Assembly: GCA_014155875.1 (NCBI GenBank)
Contig: JACEFZ010016152.1
Span: 70,001 to 134,000, forward strand
Direction of reading: 5' to 3'
DNA: 64,000 nt
From: Cepaea nemoralis
Lineage: Eukaryota; Mollusca; Gastropoda; Stylommatophora; Helicidae
A program made the position numbers and the translations under genes. Under the pieces are notes generated by a model. It worked only from the letters and a program-made list of their open reading frames with translations. It did not search any database and was not told where the DNA came from. Below, piece after piece: positions 21,282 through 32,519 of this stretch; position 1 is the stretch's first letter, and every line of letters begins with the position of its first letter.

Positions 21282-24200
21282 TGTGACAGGTTCGCCTTGG
21301 GTATTGCGAGTTAACCAAGCCCAAGGGGTCCTTAGCACTCCCGTGTATTCTCACCCCAGGGGTTGGACAGGTAGATACACTGTTTTCTCTGTGGTTGACC
21401 TCAAATGGTTTAAATATGTCTACAAACCCCTCCAGATTCTAGACCCCCACTATCTACCTTCTCCCTTGGGACAATGAACCCTGAGGGATCGTCCGAGACC
21501 ACACTCAATCACTGTACAAAGAATCAGTCAACATCAACAAAGTTTATTCTACCCTAAAGAGAATAGGTAGGAAGTGAACACCCTGATAGTATAAACTATT
21601 TACAATAGCAGAGGATAGGGTAGAGACAGAATCAGAGTTAGAGATGCTACGATATTCATCAATAGGCTGACGTGCAGGTTTGAGGCAGATGTTCCGTCCA
21701 GTCGGTCCGACACTCACCTGGTCTCTTCCAGACTGATGACTGGAACCTTTGGAGACCACTCCGTCCCCAGAGCTAAGATCAGATGTCAGAGGAACTACCT
21801 CTTCGGACCACAGACTGCTGGATGAACTTCTCGTCTGCACTGTCCCAATGAGTCGCTGTGACCACCTTTCACAGTTCTCGACGTACAGCCTGGTATGGAG
21901 ACCCTCCTCCTTGAGGCGACCCCAGTTGATCTCTAGATGTTCCTAGAAGTAACACATGACCAATCTAATGGTCCCGTAGTAGAATGATTGGGCAATGAAT
22001 CAGTACTGCAACAAGTTCAACACTGTCACTAGAAAAACACCAATGTTCCTATCGAAGATTTCAATACATTATAACATCACTCATGTTCAGACTCCCTCGG
22101 AGTCAAGCACATAAATCTTGAAACATGGTTGAGCTTGGTAACAGACCATATTGTCTCTATTTCTATAGGACTCGGTTGTTCGAATAATTTGGTAAGAACT
22201 ATTTCATATTCAGCACACAATGTTCATAAGGCCAAGGATGAGTTGACCTGTCTACCATCACGAGTTCTAGTAAGAAAATACGCAAGCTGGTGTGGGTCTA
22301 GTCATGACCGAACACTAGTGCCTACGTAGTTACAGCCCCTTAGTTTGGGCCAATCTTTGCCTGGACTCTCCGACGTTTAGGCGGAAACACATTGACATGG
22401 AATTGATGAGTCCCAGAGCTGCGCCTACCCCAGCTTGGTAAGTCTCTCTGGAGTGAGCCTGCCATCATAATTCCTTAGTACATCAATCTTTCAGTATACC
22501 CCGGCAAGATTGCTCAGGTAGATGAACTCTATTCTGAAATAGTCTTAATCACAGTTCTAACATGGAAAAACAAACCATCTAGTTCCACTAGTGCTGCTGT
22601 AGGGCTCTAAAATCACGTGGTGAGTATGAGTCATGCATGGTGATTCTCCTTCTTCCAGAATGTAGCACAGTCAGGCATGGTAAAGTAGGTATAGTGACCC
22701 TTCGCCATGGATCACGTAGTGGTTTCCGGCAACAACTTAGTAATAGGCTGGTTCTAACAGGCAACACCTGAAAGTAAGAGCGATCGGTGAAAGTATTCGG
22801 CCCAAACATTGGCTCATGTGCATCAAATCCATGACTAATCAACCTTCAGTCTTGCTACCCAGTTATACAACTAAGTAGAGCAACATATCTAAGTTGATAG
22901 TATTAATGCATACACCTCAGTCCAATGTCAGCTGACCCTTCAGAGAACAGCCCGTCAAACAGATTGAGAATCAAGAATGGCGAGTCTGCTCTAACGTTTC
23001 ACCTATCCTTATTCACATAGAGGTTGTCGCTAAGTCATTCTGTAGTTGTTCAAGGGTTAACTAGAACTAAATATCAAGGTAAGGTGTCCCTGGATCCCCC
23101 CCCCCCCCCTTTACATTATACAACTAATCATAAACAAACAACGATCAATGCACCATCACTTGGGATATAGTAACAATACATGACCATATAACATATCTAC
23201 ACTCCCCATTTCGCTAGTGAGACCTCCTGCCCACTCTATAGCGAACTTTTCTTGTTAGACTCTTCCTTAGAGTCAAGAAGTCTTTCTAGCGAAAACATGC
23301 TCCCCGCATGTTCAAGGTTCTCTCAAGTTCTGCCTTTCCAAGAGGATTAGCCTTGGCCGTGGCCGAACTTCATGGCTGGCTTGGTTATACCAGTCTCATA
23401 CAAGAATAACTCACACGCAGTTCCCATATGCCATTCGTCCCCGAATCTCATTCGTCCTCCATTTGTTCCTCCATACTTTCCTCACATCAGCACTGACGTA
23501 CCCACGCAAGTATGAATAGGAACAGGACAGGAAAGAATAGCATTTAGAACGCATGTGTACATCGCGACGGTAACGCCGTGTTAACTCGCGTCGAACCACT
23601 TCGGCGGTCGGTACTTTATTCATAGAAGTAGTACTCACCATGACCTAGTATATACGTGATAACTACATCGTATATCTCTCTAGCATCACTGAAGAACTTA
23701 ACTTCGTATGAATTCCCAGTTCCTCGAATGAATTCACTATTTAGTTCCCACACAAAATAGTTACATCACTTCTTAGTGTTAATCACTACGTGCTCTATTT
23801 CCCTATCACATCAGTGATTCACTAACTCACTCTTCATCTACCAACTTACCTGTCTAATTTCAGCGCTCTGCTAACCGTAATTACTGACTGACATAAATTA
23901 AGTTCATTCTATACCACAGTTTACTGTTCCCTACTACATTCCAGCAAACATAGTACATTCAACTACCAACTATAATCAATCCATAACATTTGAACATTTT
24001 TTGCCGATTGAACGGACTCATTTCTAAGCAGTTTACAAACATCAGCGGTTCACGACGGCTTGTAAACACAAATTACACACACAGCTGTGCGCTGCCCTCG
24101 TTCTCAACTTCCTTATCGATCGGTCCCTTCATTAGCGATGCAAAGTCGCCCGCATATTTAATTAGCTCTGAACGATCGAAATGTATGCTCAATTTACAAC

Positions 24201-24691
24201 GTTAAATTAATTAATAAAGTTAGTACCTGAATCGGTGAACTGCATCCAGTCAGCTTCAATTACTGTCTACGCCAGCAGGCAGTGAGATTTCGACAGTCAG
24301 CTGCAACTTGGTTGAGTGTGAAGGAATGGTTTCAACTGCCACACAAACGAAGTACCTTCTCACACGAGAGATAGAAAGCGAATGAGCTGTGCCAGTCGCA
24401 TTTCTCTTTCGTGCGTACGAATGCGCCCGAGAAATAAGTGCTTCACGAAGTGTTTCAACTCCACGAGAAACTCTATTTTCCATACTGGAATTCTAGGTTC
24501 AAGCCGCACGTGAAGTTGGTGCTGTGCTAAACAAGCCTGGTCATCCGAATCCAGGTGTTTCTCGAACCTTCCAGATGGAAAATTCCTGCTGGCCTATCCC
24601 CGATCTAATTATAACCGGGAAAGTCCCTGATGACGCCGAATAAAGTGGACTCTCGCCCGACGAGGCACAAATGAATTGCCGTTTCGTCACA
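21282..24691 (-). repeat. Gypsy-X 5' LTR
   Basis: 3,410 bp, uninterrupted, bounded by TGTGACAGG (left) and CGTCACA (right) and followed by CCTGC (24692-24696). Contains a C-rich tract near 23097. No coding capacity seen; the small open frames shared with the other LTR are not conserved in any recognisable protein. Confidence 0.92.
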
Positions 24692-25705
24692 CCTGCTATA
24701 TAACATCTGCAGTCTCAAGTCCTCCGATCAGCATCGAGCTGTCCAGGCTAATCTATTCGATGATGTCCAGGGTGCTGGTTTATGTTTTATATAGTTAGTT
24801 TCTATTACTTACTAGTTAATGTTGTTACTGTCCCAAGTACAATAAGTTCATTTAACTTCTTCCTCCTCATTCTGAAATCACACACAACACACTGATTTAC
24901 GAAAACACTTCACAGGACATCGAAACGTTTCACATCCTGTAATTATTGATCAAATCAGGAATGTAATTCCCTATCAGTATAAATGCAATTCAAGGTAATT
25001 AAAATCATGTTCTAAAATATTCCATCACTAAACATTTACGTGGCGGCAATCTTTTGCCATTGCCAATGTGCCTTTTGATCCGTCGTGTTCCTGTGACGGC
25101 CTCCGCTCGAGTCGTCCTTTCAAGAATAATTTTTTCTCTTCTTTTCAGTCGATGCCTGCAATCTCGCTCAACGCATGGTGCATGCTCAACGTTGGCATGA
25201 GTTCAATCCTGTCACCTGGAAATATGCCTTAAAAAAACATTGATATCCCAAACTAAGTTCATTCTGACTTTCCCGACGGATTGATGTGCCTTGAATTATT
25301 TTATTTCGTAATCAAAGTCAACGGGTGTGTCCACTACATCGACTGTCTCATATTGTCTCGTTTATAACGATGCACCCAGGACTCGTCTCCTGTAACAATT
25401 TGATGGAGAAAAGCATCTCCTTCTCGAGCTTGGAGATCCAAATACTACTGATAAATCTCTGCCCTACATGTTTATGATCGGCGGAAAGCTGCCTTGAGAC
25501 CTATGTCCTACACAATCACTATAGTCGACGTCATGGTGGCAATAGTTTTGCATACAGCACATGCCAAAGAAGTTACTTGGGTATCCTTTACAGGACATCG
25601 CAGTCAACCCAGCATTTGTTGGCTGTTTGTGATCTATTGGCAAGTTTACTGTCATTAGCTTGCGATTGCATTCTAAAAAACCGTGGCCCATATCATTTTA
25701 TTCCC

Positions 25706-25788
<83 letters not shown>

Positions 25789-26088
25789 CGCAAAACGTTC
25801 TCCTGCCAAATTGCCTGCAGCTGTAATTCGAACACGATATGCAGGATTACGAGTATTCACCATGTTTAACTAATCAGTTCGCAACACCAACACTTAGAAT
25901 TCACCACGTGTAACTGATCAGCTCGCAACACCAACACTCAGTATTCACGACCTTCTACATCTGCTGTTATTGTAGACAATGCATTAAAATAATGCTTGAT
26001 GTAGATTTGAGTACATCCATTTCTGCGTTACATTATCAACTATGAATAAACATTTTCAATAAATACGGACATCTGGAATGGGAAATAT
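24692..26088 (+). repeat. Repeat family B, right part (copy 1)
   Basis: Resumes at CCTGCTATATAAC after Gypsy-X and matches 44520-45960 closely. Conserved words include GGTGCTGGTTTATGTTT, CACTTCACAGGA and CAACGCATGGTGCATGCTCA. A stretch at 24900-25090 translates to a peptide also seen in the other two copies (see findings), but stops break it here. It runs up to the TTAA at 26089. Confidence 0.8.
25707..25789. repeat. (CAA)n microsatellite
   Basis: About 27 CAA units in family B. Open frames through it encode poly-Gln or poly-Asn and are artefacts. The family B copy at 45.4-45.7 kb lacks it. Confidence 0.98.
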
Positions 26089-26092
26089 TTAA

Positions 26093-27161
26093 CTGATTGC
26101 CTGCCTAACAAAAATTGGGTCCTGACAAAACATATATTTATGGCAGAAAATGGGAAGTAGGGGTGTGTCACAATAATGTTGTGAAAATGGTTAAAATTAC
26201 AGCAGATATATTGTATTATATATCAAATTAAAGAGGGTTGCACAGGGGAAATGACATTGTTAATACTTAATTGATAAGTTAGAAATATTATGACAATAAT
26301 TAGAGGGTTAGTGATAACAAAAATTAAAGAGGTTAAAATTATTTTTAAAATGTCACTTACCAAGTCTTTATTTGTAATCCTCTTATGGTGATCCAGTTTA
26401 ATTTACAGAATAATCTTACACACATCACTTGTGTTCAAGAATATTACGAGACCTGCTCAATAACACCATTAAAACACACTTAAAACATAATATTCTGAAG
26501 CGCATATTTTCACACTAAATGGCAAGTGTCAGTAACACACCAGCCAGATTGTACTGAGAAGAAGAATATAAACACTATTTTCTATTTAGTTATAATTATT
26601 ATTCTTTTAAACTTAATTATTTAAATACACCTTAAATACTTTGTGATAGGCAAAATAAATTTAGGGGCATAAATGTGACCCATTAGCGCATTCAGAATTC
26701 GATACGTGCCATCATATTATTACAAATTATGACGAACTTTCGCTTTTGGTGTTGTTTTAAATTACTAGGAAATAATCTAACTGACTACTAAATGTTAAAC
26801 ATGGTATTAGTTTTAGAATCTTTCACAAAGTCCTTTAAATAACAATAATGTTTACAACCGGAATTTTATTAAAATTTATGAGGTCAAGAACCAGAAGGTG
26901 TTGTCATTTCGAAGTTCAAATCACAACAATCATTTCGAATCACACCAAACACGTTTTCTAAAAAAAACAAAAACATATGGATGCTAACGAACTGTTTCAC
27001 ACTGCAAAATCTTTCTGCATCAATTTTAAGTTACCGAAGTTAACTAAATATTGTGGAAACATAAGAACTGGAACAATTAAAGCACTGTTTATACTGAGCC
27101 ATCCTTCTGGCACACCGGTGCCAAAATCGTTCCACTGTGATAGTAGTCGGCAGAGAATCAG
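26093..27161. mobile_element. TTAA-flanked inverted-repeat element (piggyBac-like, non-autonomous)
   Basis: A 1,069 bp insertion into the family B/C junction, flanked by TTAA on both sides (26089-26092, 27162-27165). The empty site is visible at about 45990 (AAATATTTAACCCAGGG). Ends are inverted: CTGATTGCCTGCC on the left and, on the complementary strand of the right end, CTGATTCTCTGCC (11 of 13). TTAA target choice with duplication is typical of piggyBac superfamily transposons. No transposase is present; the only open frame (26977-27165, 62 codons) is unrecognised. The termini do not start with the usual piggyBac CCC, so the superfamily is tentative. Confidence 0.75.
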
Positions 27162-27165
27162 TTAA

Positions 27166-27755
27166 TCAAGGGATACAGTTCATAGAATGCGTCGCAAGGG
27201 AGACAAGAACAGTTATTATAGATGCGGACAATTTTTCAGCCTCTTAAACAAGTGAAAGATGTTAAAACAAATCGTTGTTAATTTTTTTGAAAGTATACCT
27301 ATTCTGTGTTGAAGGTGTGTTAGTATTTTAAATATGCGTTACAATCTATTCAGATTCAACAGTAAGATATTTAACTTAACAGTTAATATATAACATCCAG
27401 ATTGGTATTTTTAGAAAGTATTATGCCAAGTCTAGCATACATTTCATTATACAGTCTAATCGAACTTTCTGTTTATATTTTGGCTGGCACATACGCATGT
27501 GCCTTGAATTAATATCAATTATGGTAATAGATACGTCATTTGTACTGAAAGTTGATCCTAAATTAATCCCAGATGTACAACACTCCCCATGAGAGATCGA
27601 AATATCATCACGCTCAGAATCCGTAAAGGTCATGGCACATATCATAAGTCACTTCTGATAATCGGTCAGCTGACACGTGGAAGAATTTTAAGAGAGACGT
27701 CTCTGATACAAAAGTCGTCTAATGGTTACAAATAATCATGATAGACGTATAACTA

Positions 27756-27787
<32 letters not shown>

Positions 27788-28394
27788 GCACACACACCAC
27801 ACACACATGTGCGCGCACGCACACACACGCACACACACAAAACTGAGCTCGAGCGCCTACATTAAGTTAAATAAAGGGAAGACTTATCTATAAGTGCTCC
27901 AATTTTATGAGAAGGGAGTTTCACAACAGTGGATGTTTCTTATCATGACTTTGCCGTCAGATATGATTGGTCCTTTGCATGTCAGTTACAATTGTATTTA
28001 AACATAATCACCACAGTTATACGTCTATCTAGGCGTAGTTACCACATACGGAAGATTAGCCGGTGTTGTAGATGTCCAGTTATCCTGATATATCGGTGAC
28101 CACAGATTTTATATGTTGCATGTTAGTTGTGTTGTATTAACAGTGTTTTGTTGCAAATATGTATACAATTATTTCGTATATACATATTGTGGAAGGTCTT
28201 CTGCATGCTACACACAATACACAAGAATATGTTTTCGTGGCTATGCGAACGGGAACTATACAGTCATTGTTGGGAGCTGTGTTCCTACAGGACATTTGCC
28301 CTAAGAAATAAAATGTTTCGGAGATCCCCGTTTCCAATACAATGGAGTATGCAATAAACGGAAGCGGTAATGGACTGTCAATAGTATACACACG
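27166..28394 (+). repeat. Repeat blocks C and D (copy 1)
   Basis: Continues the composite repeat after the TTAA element. Block C (to about 27750) matches 45.99-46.57 kb (for example TCAGCCTCTTAAA, ATCACGCTCAGAAT). A C17 tract with (CA)n near 27757-27840 sits where the other copies also have a C or G tract. Block D (27.9-28.39 kb) matches 46.65-47.16 kb and, inverted, 30.72-31.24 kb (GATATATC, GGTAATGGACTGTC). No gene. Confidence 0.75.
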
Positions 28395-28395
28395 A

Positions 28396-28444
<49 letters not shown>

Positions 28445-28475
28445 CACACACACACACACACACACTACACACACG
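28395..28475. repeat. (CA)n microsatellite
   Basis: CA repeat closing block D, followed directly by a LINE tail. The same D-(CA)n-LINE junction occurs at 35.09-35.17 kb. Confidence 0.95.
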
Positions 28476-28479
28476 CATG

Positions 28480-28650
28480 GTTGCCCTCAATCAAATATGA
28501 AACGACTATGTTCTCTAGAAAACCGCGCTATACGTCTAGTTTCTGGCATAAAACACGTTGAAATTAATAATTTATACAGGCATCTGAGGCTTCTACAACT
28601 TCGAAAGCGCTTCCTTTTTAACAAAGCCAAATTAGTGAATATACTACTGT
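28480..28650 (+). pseudogene. CR1/L2-like LINE RT C-terminal scrap
   Basis: Nearly the same DNA as 35165-35335: it encodes an RT thumb/C-terminal piece (a match to LRLLQLRKRFL and NKAKLVN). It begins right after the (CA)n tract and ends at an AT palindrome near 28655, next to inverted family A. Homologous to 57700-57850 of the complete LINE. Confidence 0.7.
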
Positions 28651-28668
28651 AATATATACAGTATATTA

Positions 28669-28820
28669 TCACATCGACATGTTGCCTTTACTGAAAAACT
28701 TCACAGCATCCAGTGTCTTGTACAGTTCATTTATTCTTGTAACTATTGTGGAATTCGTTGGTTGTACATGGAGTTGATAATAAGGCAAAGAGGAAGGTAG
28801 TTGGTGAGTATTGGCTGTGG
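28669..28820 (-). repeat. Repeat family A, inverted partial copy
   Basis: Reverse complement of the first 150 or so bases of family A (TACTCACCAACTACCTTCCTC on minus). As in the plus copies it adjoins a CTGT/CT tract, here read as AGAC/AG. Confidence 0.75.
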
Positions 28821-28872
28821 AGACAGACAGACAGACAGACAGACAGGCAGGCAGGCAGGCAGACAGACAGAC

Positions 28873-28909
<37 letters not shown>

Positions 28910-28986
28910 GGCAGACAGACAAACGGGCGAGCGGGCGGGCGGGCGGGCGGGCGGAGAGAGAGAGAGAGAGAAAAAAAGAATGTGGC

Positions 28987-29078
<92 letters not shown>

Positions 29079-29083
29079 CTAAA
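28821..29083. repeat. (AGAC)n, (GGGC)n and (AG)n microsatellite cluster
   Basis: About 100 bp of AGAC/AGGC units, a short GCGGGCGGGCGGGC run near 28930-28953, then over 100 bp of AG with a 20-base interruption. Open frames through it encode Arg/Glu or Ser/Leu repeats only. Confidence 0.95.
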
Positions 29084-29229
29084 TATGTCTGATGATTATA
29101 GACTAATAACACTGACCTAAATAAGATCATGACGACCTATATCCTTCTTTAATTAAGTCTGTCTCGCTTGGTTGATAACTAACAACGTTGACAGTGGAAT
29201 ATTTTTATTTTAGTATACATAGATAACTT

Positions 29230-29585
29230 TGCATTTACGTTGTCTCTCTACATAAACATTGTCCATATGTATATTTACATATTTCTATTCTTAAGATTCC
29301 TCCTCGATCATGAAATAATCTTCATCATTTGTGTTTATCACGGAAGAACATATTTACCATACAGATTGGTCAAACACTACACCGTCACTCCCCCAGTCTC
29401 ACTCTCCTCTGACCAACCAAAACGAACTTATTCTGCTACATGTCCATGATTGTTGTTGCTAAAACTGACATACTTCTATATAACTCTAAAGAAAGTTTGT
29501 TGCTTCTATGGTCAGAGTATAATACTGTTGTTTTTACACTAATTAATACGACCCTAAGAGAATGATGATAGTGTATATGACACTG
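29230..29585 (+). repeat. Repeat family F, copy 1
   Basis: Matches the reverse complement of 50925-51300: shared words CACTCTCCTCTGACCA, AACTTATTCTGCTACAT, TTCTATGGTCAG. In both places the neighbour on the same side is a 28S-like fragment. Non-coding. Confidence 0.75.
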
Positions 29586-29589
29586 TGAG

Positions 29590-30060
29590 TGGCACCTTGC
29601 AGCCTTGACAGTCCAAAGTATTTGAGTTGGAATGTGGCCAAATATTCCATCACAATGCCTGTGCAGAGCTTCAGAGAAACATGTGGTGCCCAAACGACAT
29701 GTTCCCTCTCTCGGCCTTGCCCTGTTTTTTCCAGAGGAATGTGTAACCAATACGTCTGGCACAGCGTCAAACCTCCGAGACCTCGCCTCCACGAGCAGGT
29801 GGCGAGTGATGGCCAGACCCTGGAACCCAAGGGACCCGACTTAGAGGCGTTCAGCCAAGTTCCAGAGGTGAGGGCCTCGTACGCTCCTGTACCAGAGGAC
29901 GCGTACATCTGTCAATCACAAGTGTCCGGACCTTGTAAAGCGTGTACTACCGTCAGATTCCCCGCCTGACTTGTGCGGATCCCGAGACCCCCGGGAATAG
30001 GCCCTCCGGAGATATCGCAGGAGACTTTGCCCGTCTGCTGCGAGCAAATCTCACTACTGA
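29590..30060 (-). pseudogene. 28S rRNA 3'-end-like fragment, decayed
   Basis: On minus, GGCTGAACGCCTCTAAGTC (about 29840-29858) matches the strongly conserved end of 28S rRNA (ACTGAACGCCTCTAAGTCAG), and GGTCCGGACACTTG about 80 bases upstream fits the preceding GGTTCAGACACTTGG. The rest of this GC-rich block aligns loosely with 50012-50300, so both come from the same source. Long open frames on both strands are a by-product of high GC. Not functional rRNA. Confidence 0.5.
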
Positions 30061-30600
30061 CATTAAAAAACACCATCTTTCATTTTTGATTATTAAATTT
30101 TTGTTACTTCACATTTTTAATGTTGTAATTTGTAACGTAAAGTATGTTTAATTAAAAAATTTTTTAATTAAAAAAAAATTTTGATTAAGAAATTTTGTTA
30201 ATATAATTTTTTTAATATTAAATATTCATTTTTTTTTACTTTATGTTTTTTTTTTATTTTAAAAGTTTGTTATTTAACTTTTTATATTCTTGTTTTAATG
30301 TAATTTTTTTGAAGTTTTTATGTTTTTATTTTTATTTTACTTTTATACTAAGTTAAGGTACATCAGTTAAACGATGGTGTGATCTCTTGGCAAGTTTACA
30401 TTTAGAAGTTTGCCTTTGCTTTCTGAAACTTTTATACAGTGATATATATTTTCTCTCACACTAACACTACACTGCCACTTACCACGCCCAAAGGTTAATA
30501 AACGCGAAAACTGATCGATCACGTCATCACCCCCACTCATCATACCATTGTTAAAGGGACATGGAAGAAGAACAGCGAGGTTATCACACGGGCAACAGCT
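30061..30600. other. AT-rich low-complexity DNA
   Basis: Long A and T runs (30150-30350), then unremarkable sequence. I see no gene, repeat family or motif here. Confidence 0.7.
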
Positions 30601-30662
30601 TTGTGCACGCTTGTGTGTGATAGATTATGTGTGACAGTGTGTCAGTGTGTGAATGTGGGTGT

Positions 30663-30723
<61 letters not shown>

Positions 30724-31445
30724 ATCGACAGTCCATTACCACTGTTGTTGATTGTAGACTCCATTGTACCGGAAATGGGTATCCCCGAAACATTTTATTT
30801 CTTAGGGAGAATATCCGGTAGGAACACAACTTCCGCCAATGACTATATTTCCCATACTCATAGCCACGAAGACATATTCGTGTGTATTTTGTGTAGCATG
30901 CTGCACAGAACACCTTCCACAATATCTATATACGAAACACTTGTTTACTTATATGCAACAAAACACTGTTAATACAACATAACTAACACACAACATATAA
31001 AAGCTGTGGTCACTGATATATCAGGACAGTTGGGCATCTCCAACACCGGCTACGCTTCCGTCTGTGTTAGCAACGCCTAGTTAAATGCATAACCGTGGTG
31101 ATTATGTTTTCAAACAACATACATAGGACAATAACATATCTGACGACAAAGTCATAACAAGGAACATCAGTGTTGTGTAACTACCTTCTCATAAAGTTGG
31201 ATCACTTATAGATCAGTGCTCCCATTGTTTAATGTAATGTAAGCGCTCGAGTTTGTTTTTTTTTATGAGGGGTGGGGTGGGGGGGGGGGGGGGTATCATG
31301 ATTGTTTGTTGTCATTACTCGACTTTTGTATCAGAAATGTCTTCTTAAAGTTCTACCACATGTCAACTGACGGATTAGCAGAAGTGACATATAATATGTG
31401 CCATGGCATTTACGGATTCTGAGCGTGATGTTATTTCGATCTCTC

Positions 31446-31640
31446 CAAGGCCTAGGGGTTAACGTCTTTCTCCATAATCATAACATGCGCGAGAATCGGT
31501 AACGGTTCTCGTCGCGTTGGTAACTTACGGGGTATATGTGACGGTCGCTCACAAAGCAATGGCAAATTACTGAGCGCAATCTTGCCTAGCACATCAACAG
31601 CAGCTGAAAAATACTGGTGTTGACTGCAACGTCCTGTAAG
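31446..31640 (+). mobile_element. tRNA-like SINE, copy 1
   Basis: Shares GGTAACTTACGGGGTAT, AGCAATGGCAAA and TACTGAGCG with the copy at 31797 and the same body with 60545-60790. An A-box-like GGCCTAGGGGTTAACG opens it; the B box is eroded. It sits in inverted block C. Target duplication not resolved. Confidence 0.65.
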
Positions 31641-31796
31641 GGATACGCAACATTTAAAACATGTGGAATTCAGCACATTTGAGGTAATGTAGGAACCACT
31701 TCCAGTACGAATAATGTTTCTGTTACCATATTTGATGGTATTCCATGGCACATACGTATGTTCCGGTCAGAAATAACTGCTACGTATCAGCCAATG

Positions 31797-32042
31797 GTCG
31801 GCTTTGTGGCTTAGAGGTTATGAGTTTTCTCCGTAATCTCGTATACTCTCGTCGGTAACGTGATGACGGTGAGAATCAGCAGTGGTTCGAATCGCATTGG
31901 TAACTTACGGGGTATGTGAGCCGGCCGCTCAGAAAGCAATGGCAAACTACTGAGCGTAATCTTGCCAAGAAATCAACATACAGCTGAAAGATGCTGGTGT
32001 TGACAGCGATGTCCTGTATAGGATATGAAAAAAAAAAAAAAA
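31797..32042 (+). mobile_element. tRNA-like SINE, copy 2 (complete)
   Basis: 246 bp with an 11 bp target duplication ATCAGCCAATG (31786-31796 and 32043-32053) and an A16 tail. The head has a polymerase III A box (TGGCTTAGAGGTTATG) and B box (GGTTCGAATCGCA), as in tRNA-derived SINEs. The body shares a conserved core with the two other copies. The A tail and long duplication indicate mobilisation by a LINE machinery. Confidence 0.88.
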
Positions 32043-32143
32043 ATCAGCCAATGACTGTAATTAAACGGATGCTAGATTTGCTATAATACATTCTAAGTAT
32101 ACGAACCTGATTGTTATATATTATCTGTTAAGTTAAATATCTT

Positions 32144-32441
32144 GCTTGCTTGCGTTCACTGGCTGTGAACTCCAGCGCGAAGTCCTGTATGTCGGATGAA
32201 GGCATCCTGTTGTCCAACATCAGTGTGATGTCATACCGGACTGAGGTTTGCGTGAGTATCCATTGTCCCATGTCTGGCTTATTTGTGTGCAGACTGGTGG
32301 TTCCTCGCCGTGCAGGCAGACTACAACGTTAGCCAGGACCCCAAAGGGACCTGTTGCCCAGGACGCACGACTAGGTCGTGTTAGTAGGTCTTGTCCTGTA
32401 TAGAACCTGGCCCTGGTGCCTTGGAAACACCTTTGCGTCCC
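32144..32441 (-). mobile_element. 298 bp SINE-like retroinsertion
   Basis: Flanked by a 13 bp duplication AGTTAAATATCTT (32131-32143 and 32442-32454) within inverted block C. The left end is (GCTT)n, that is, a (CAAG)n tail if read on minus. The sequence is GC-richer than its surroundings. I see no clear A and B boxes and cannot name the family. Confidence 0.7.
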
Positions 32442-32519
32442 AGTTAAATATCTTACTGTTGAATCTAACTAAATTGGAACGCATATTTAAAATACTTAAC
32501 GTACCATAAACAAGAATAC

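Larger units (their letters stand above)
6532..24691 (-). mobile_element. Ty3/Gypsy LTR retrotransposon Gypsy-X (split by Gypsy-Y)
   Basis: Complete in outline: left LTR 6532-18310 (interrupted), internal region 18311-21281, right LTR 21282-24691, on the minus strand. LTRs start TGTGAC and end GTCACA in either direction. A 5 bp duplication CCTGC flanks it (6527-6531 and 24692-24696), and the family B copy at 44.5 kb shows the uninterrupted sequence. Without the nested element it is about 9.8 kb. The LTRs (about 3.4 kb) exceed the internal region (2,971 bp), which has lost reverse transcriptase, RNase H and the integrase core. Non-autonomous now. Confidence 0.9.
30620..32515 (-). repeat. Repeat blocks D and C, inverted copy
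   Basis: Reverse complement of the composite repeat: (GT)n at 30660-30720 equals the (CA)n end, D follows to about 31240, a G tract at 31275-31292 equals the C tract of the other copies, and C runs to about 32515. Two SINEs and a 298 bp insert interrupt block C. With 27.2-28.4 kb it makes a large inverted repeat with a spacer of about 2.2 kb. Confidence 0.75.

Noticed and set aside
17032..24483. Conserved small frames in both Gypsy-X LTRs (for example at 17032-17262 and 23411-23641)
   Set aside because: They are similar because the LTRs are duplicates; no domain and no sign of selection visible.
25577..25873. Poly-Asn and poly-Gln frames
   Set aside because: Caused by (CAA)n; flanks not conserved in the other family B copy.
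28669..29130. Arg/Glu- and Ser/Leu-rich frames in the AG/AGAC tract
   Set aside because: Pure microsatellite translation on both strands.
29436..29969. Frames of 118-126 codons overlapping on both strands, possible host gene
   Set aside because: Overlap on both strands, high GC, and the DNA contains a 28S-rRNA-like block; no protein family recognised.
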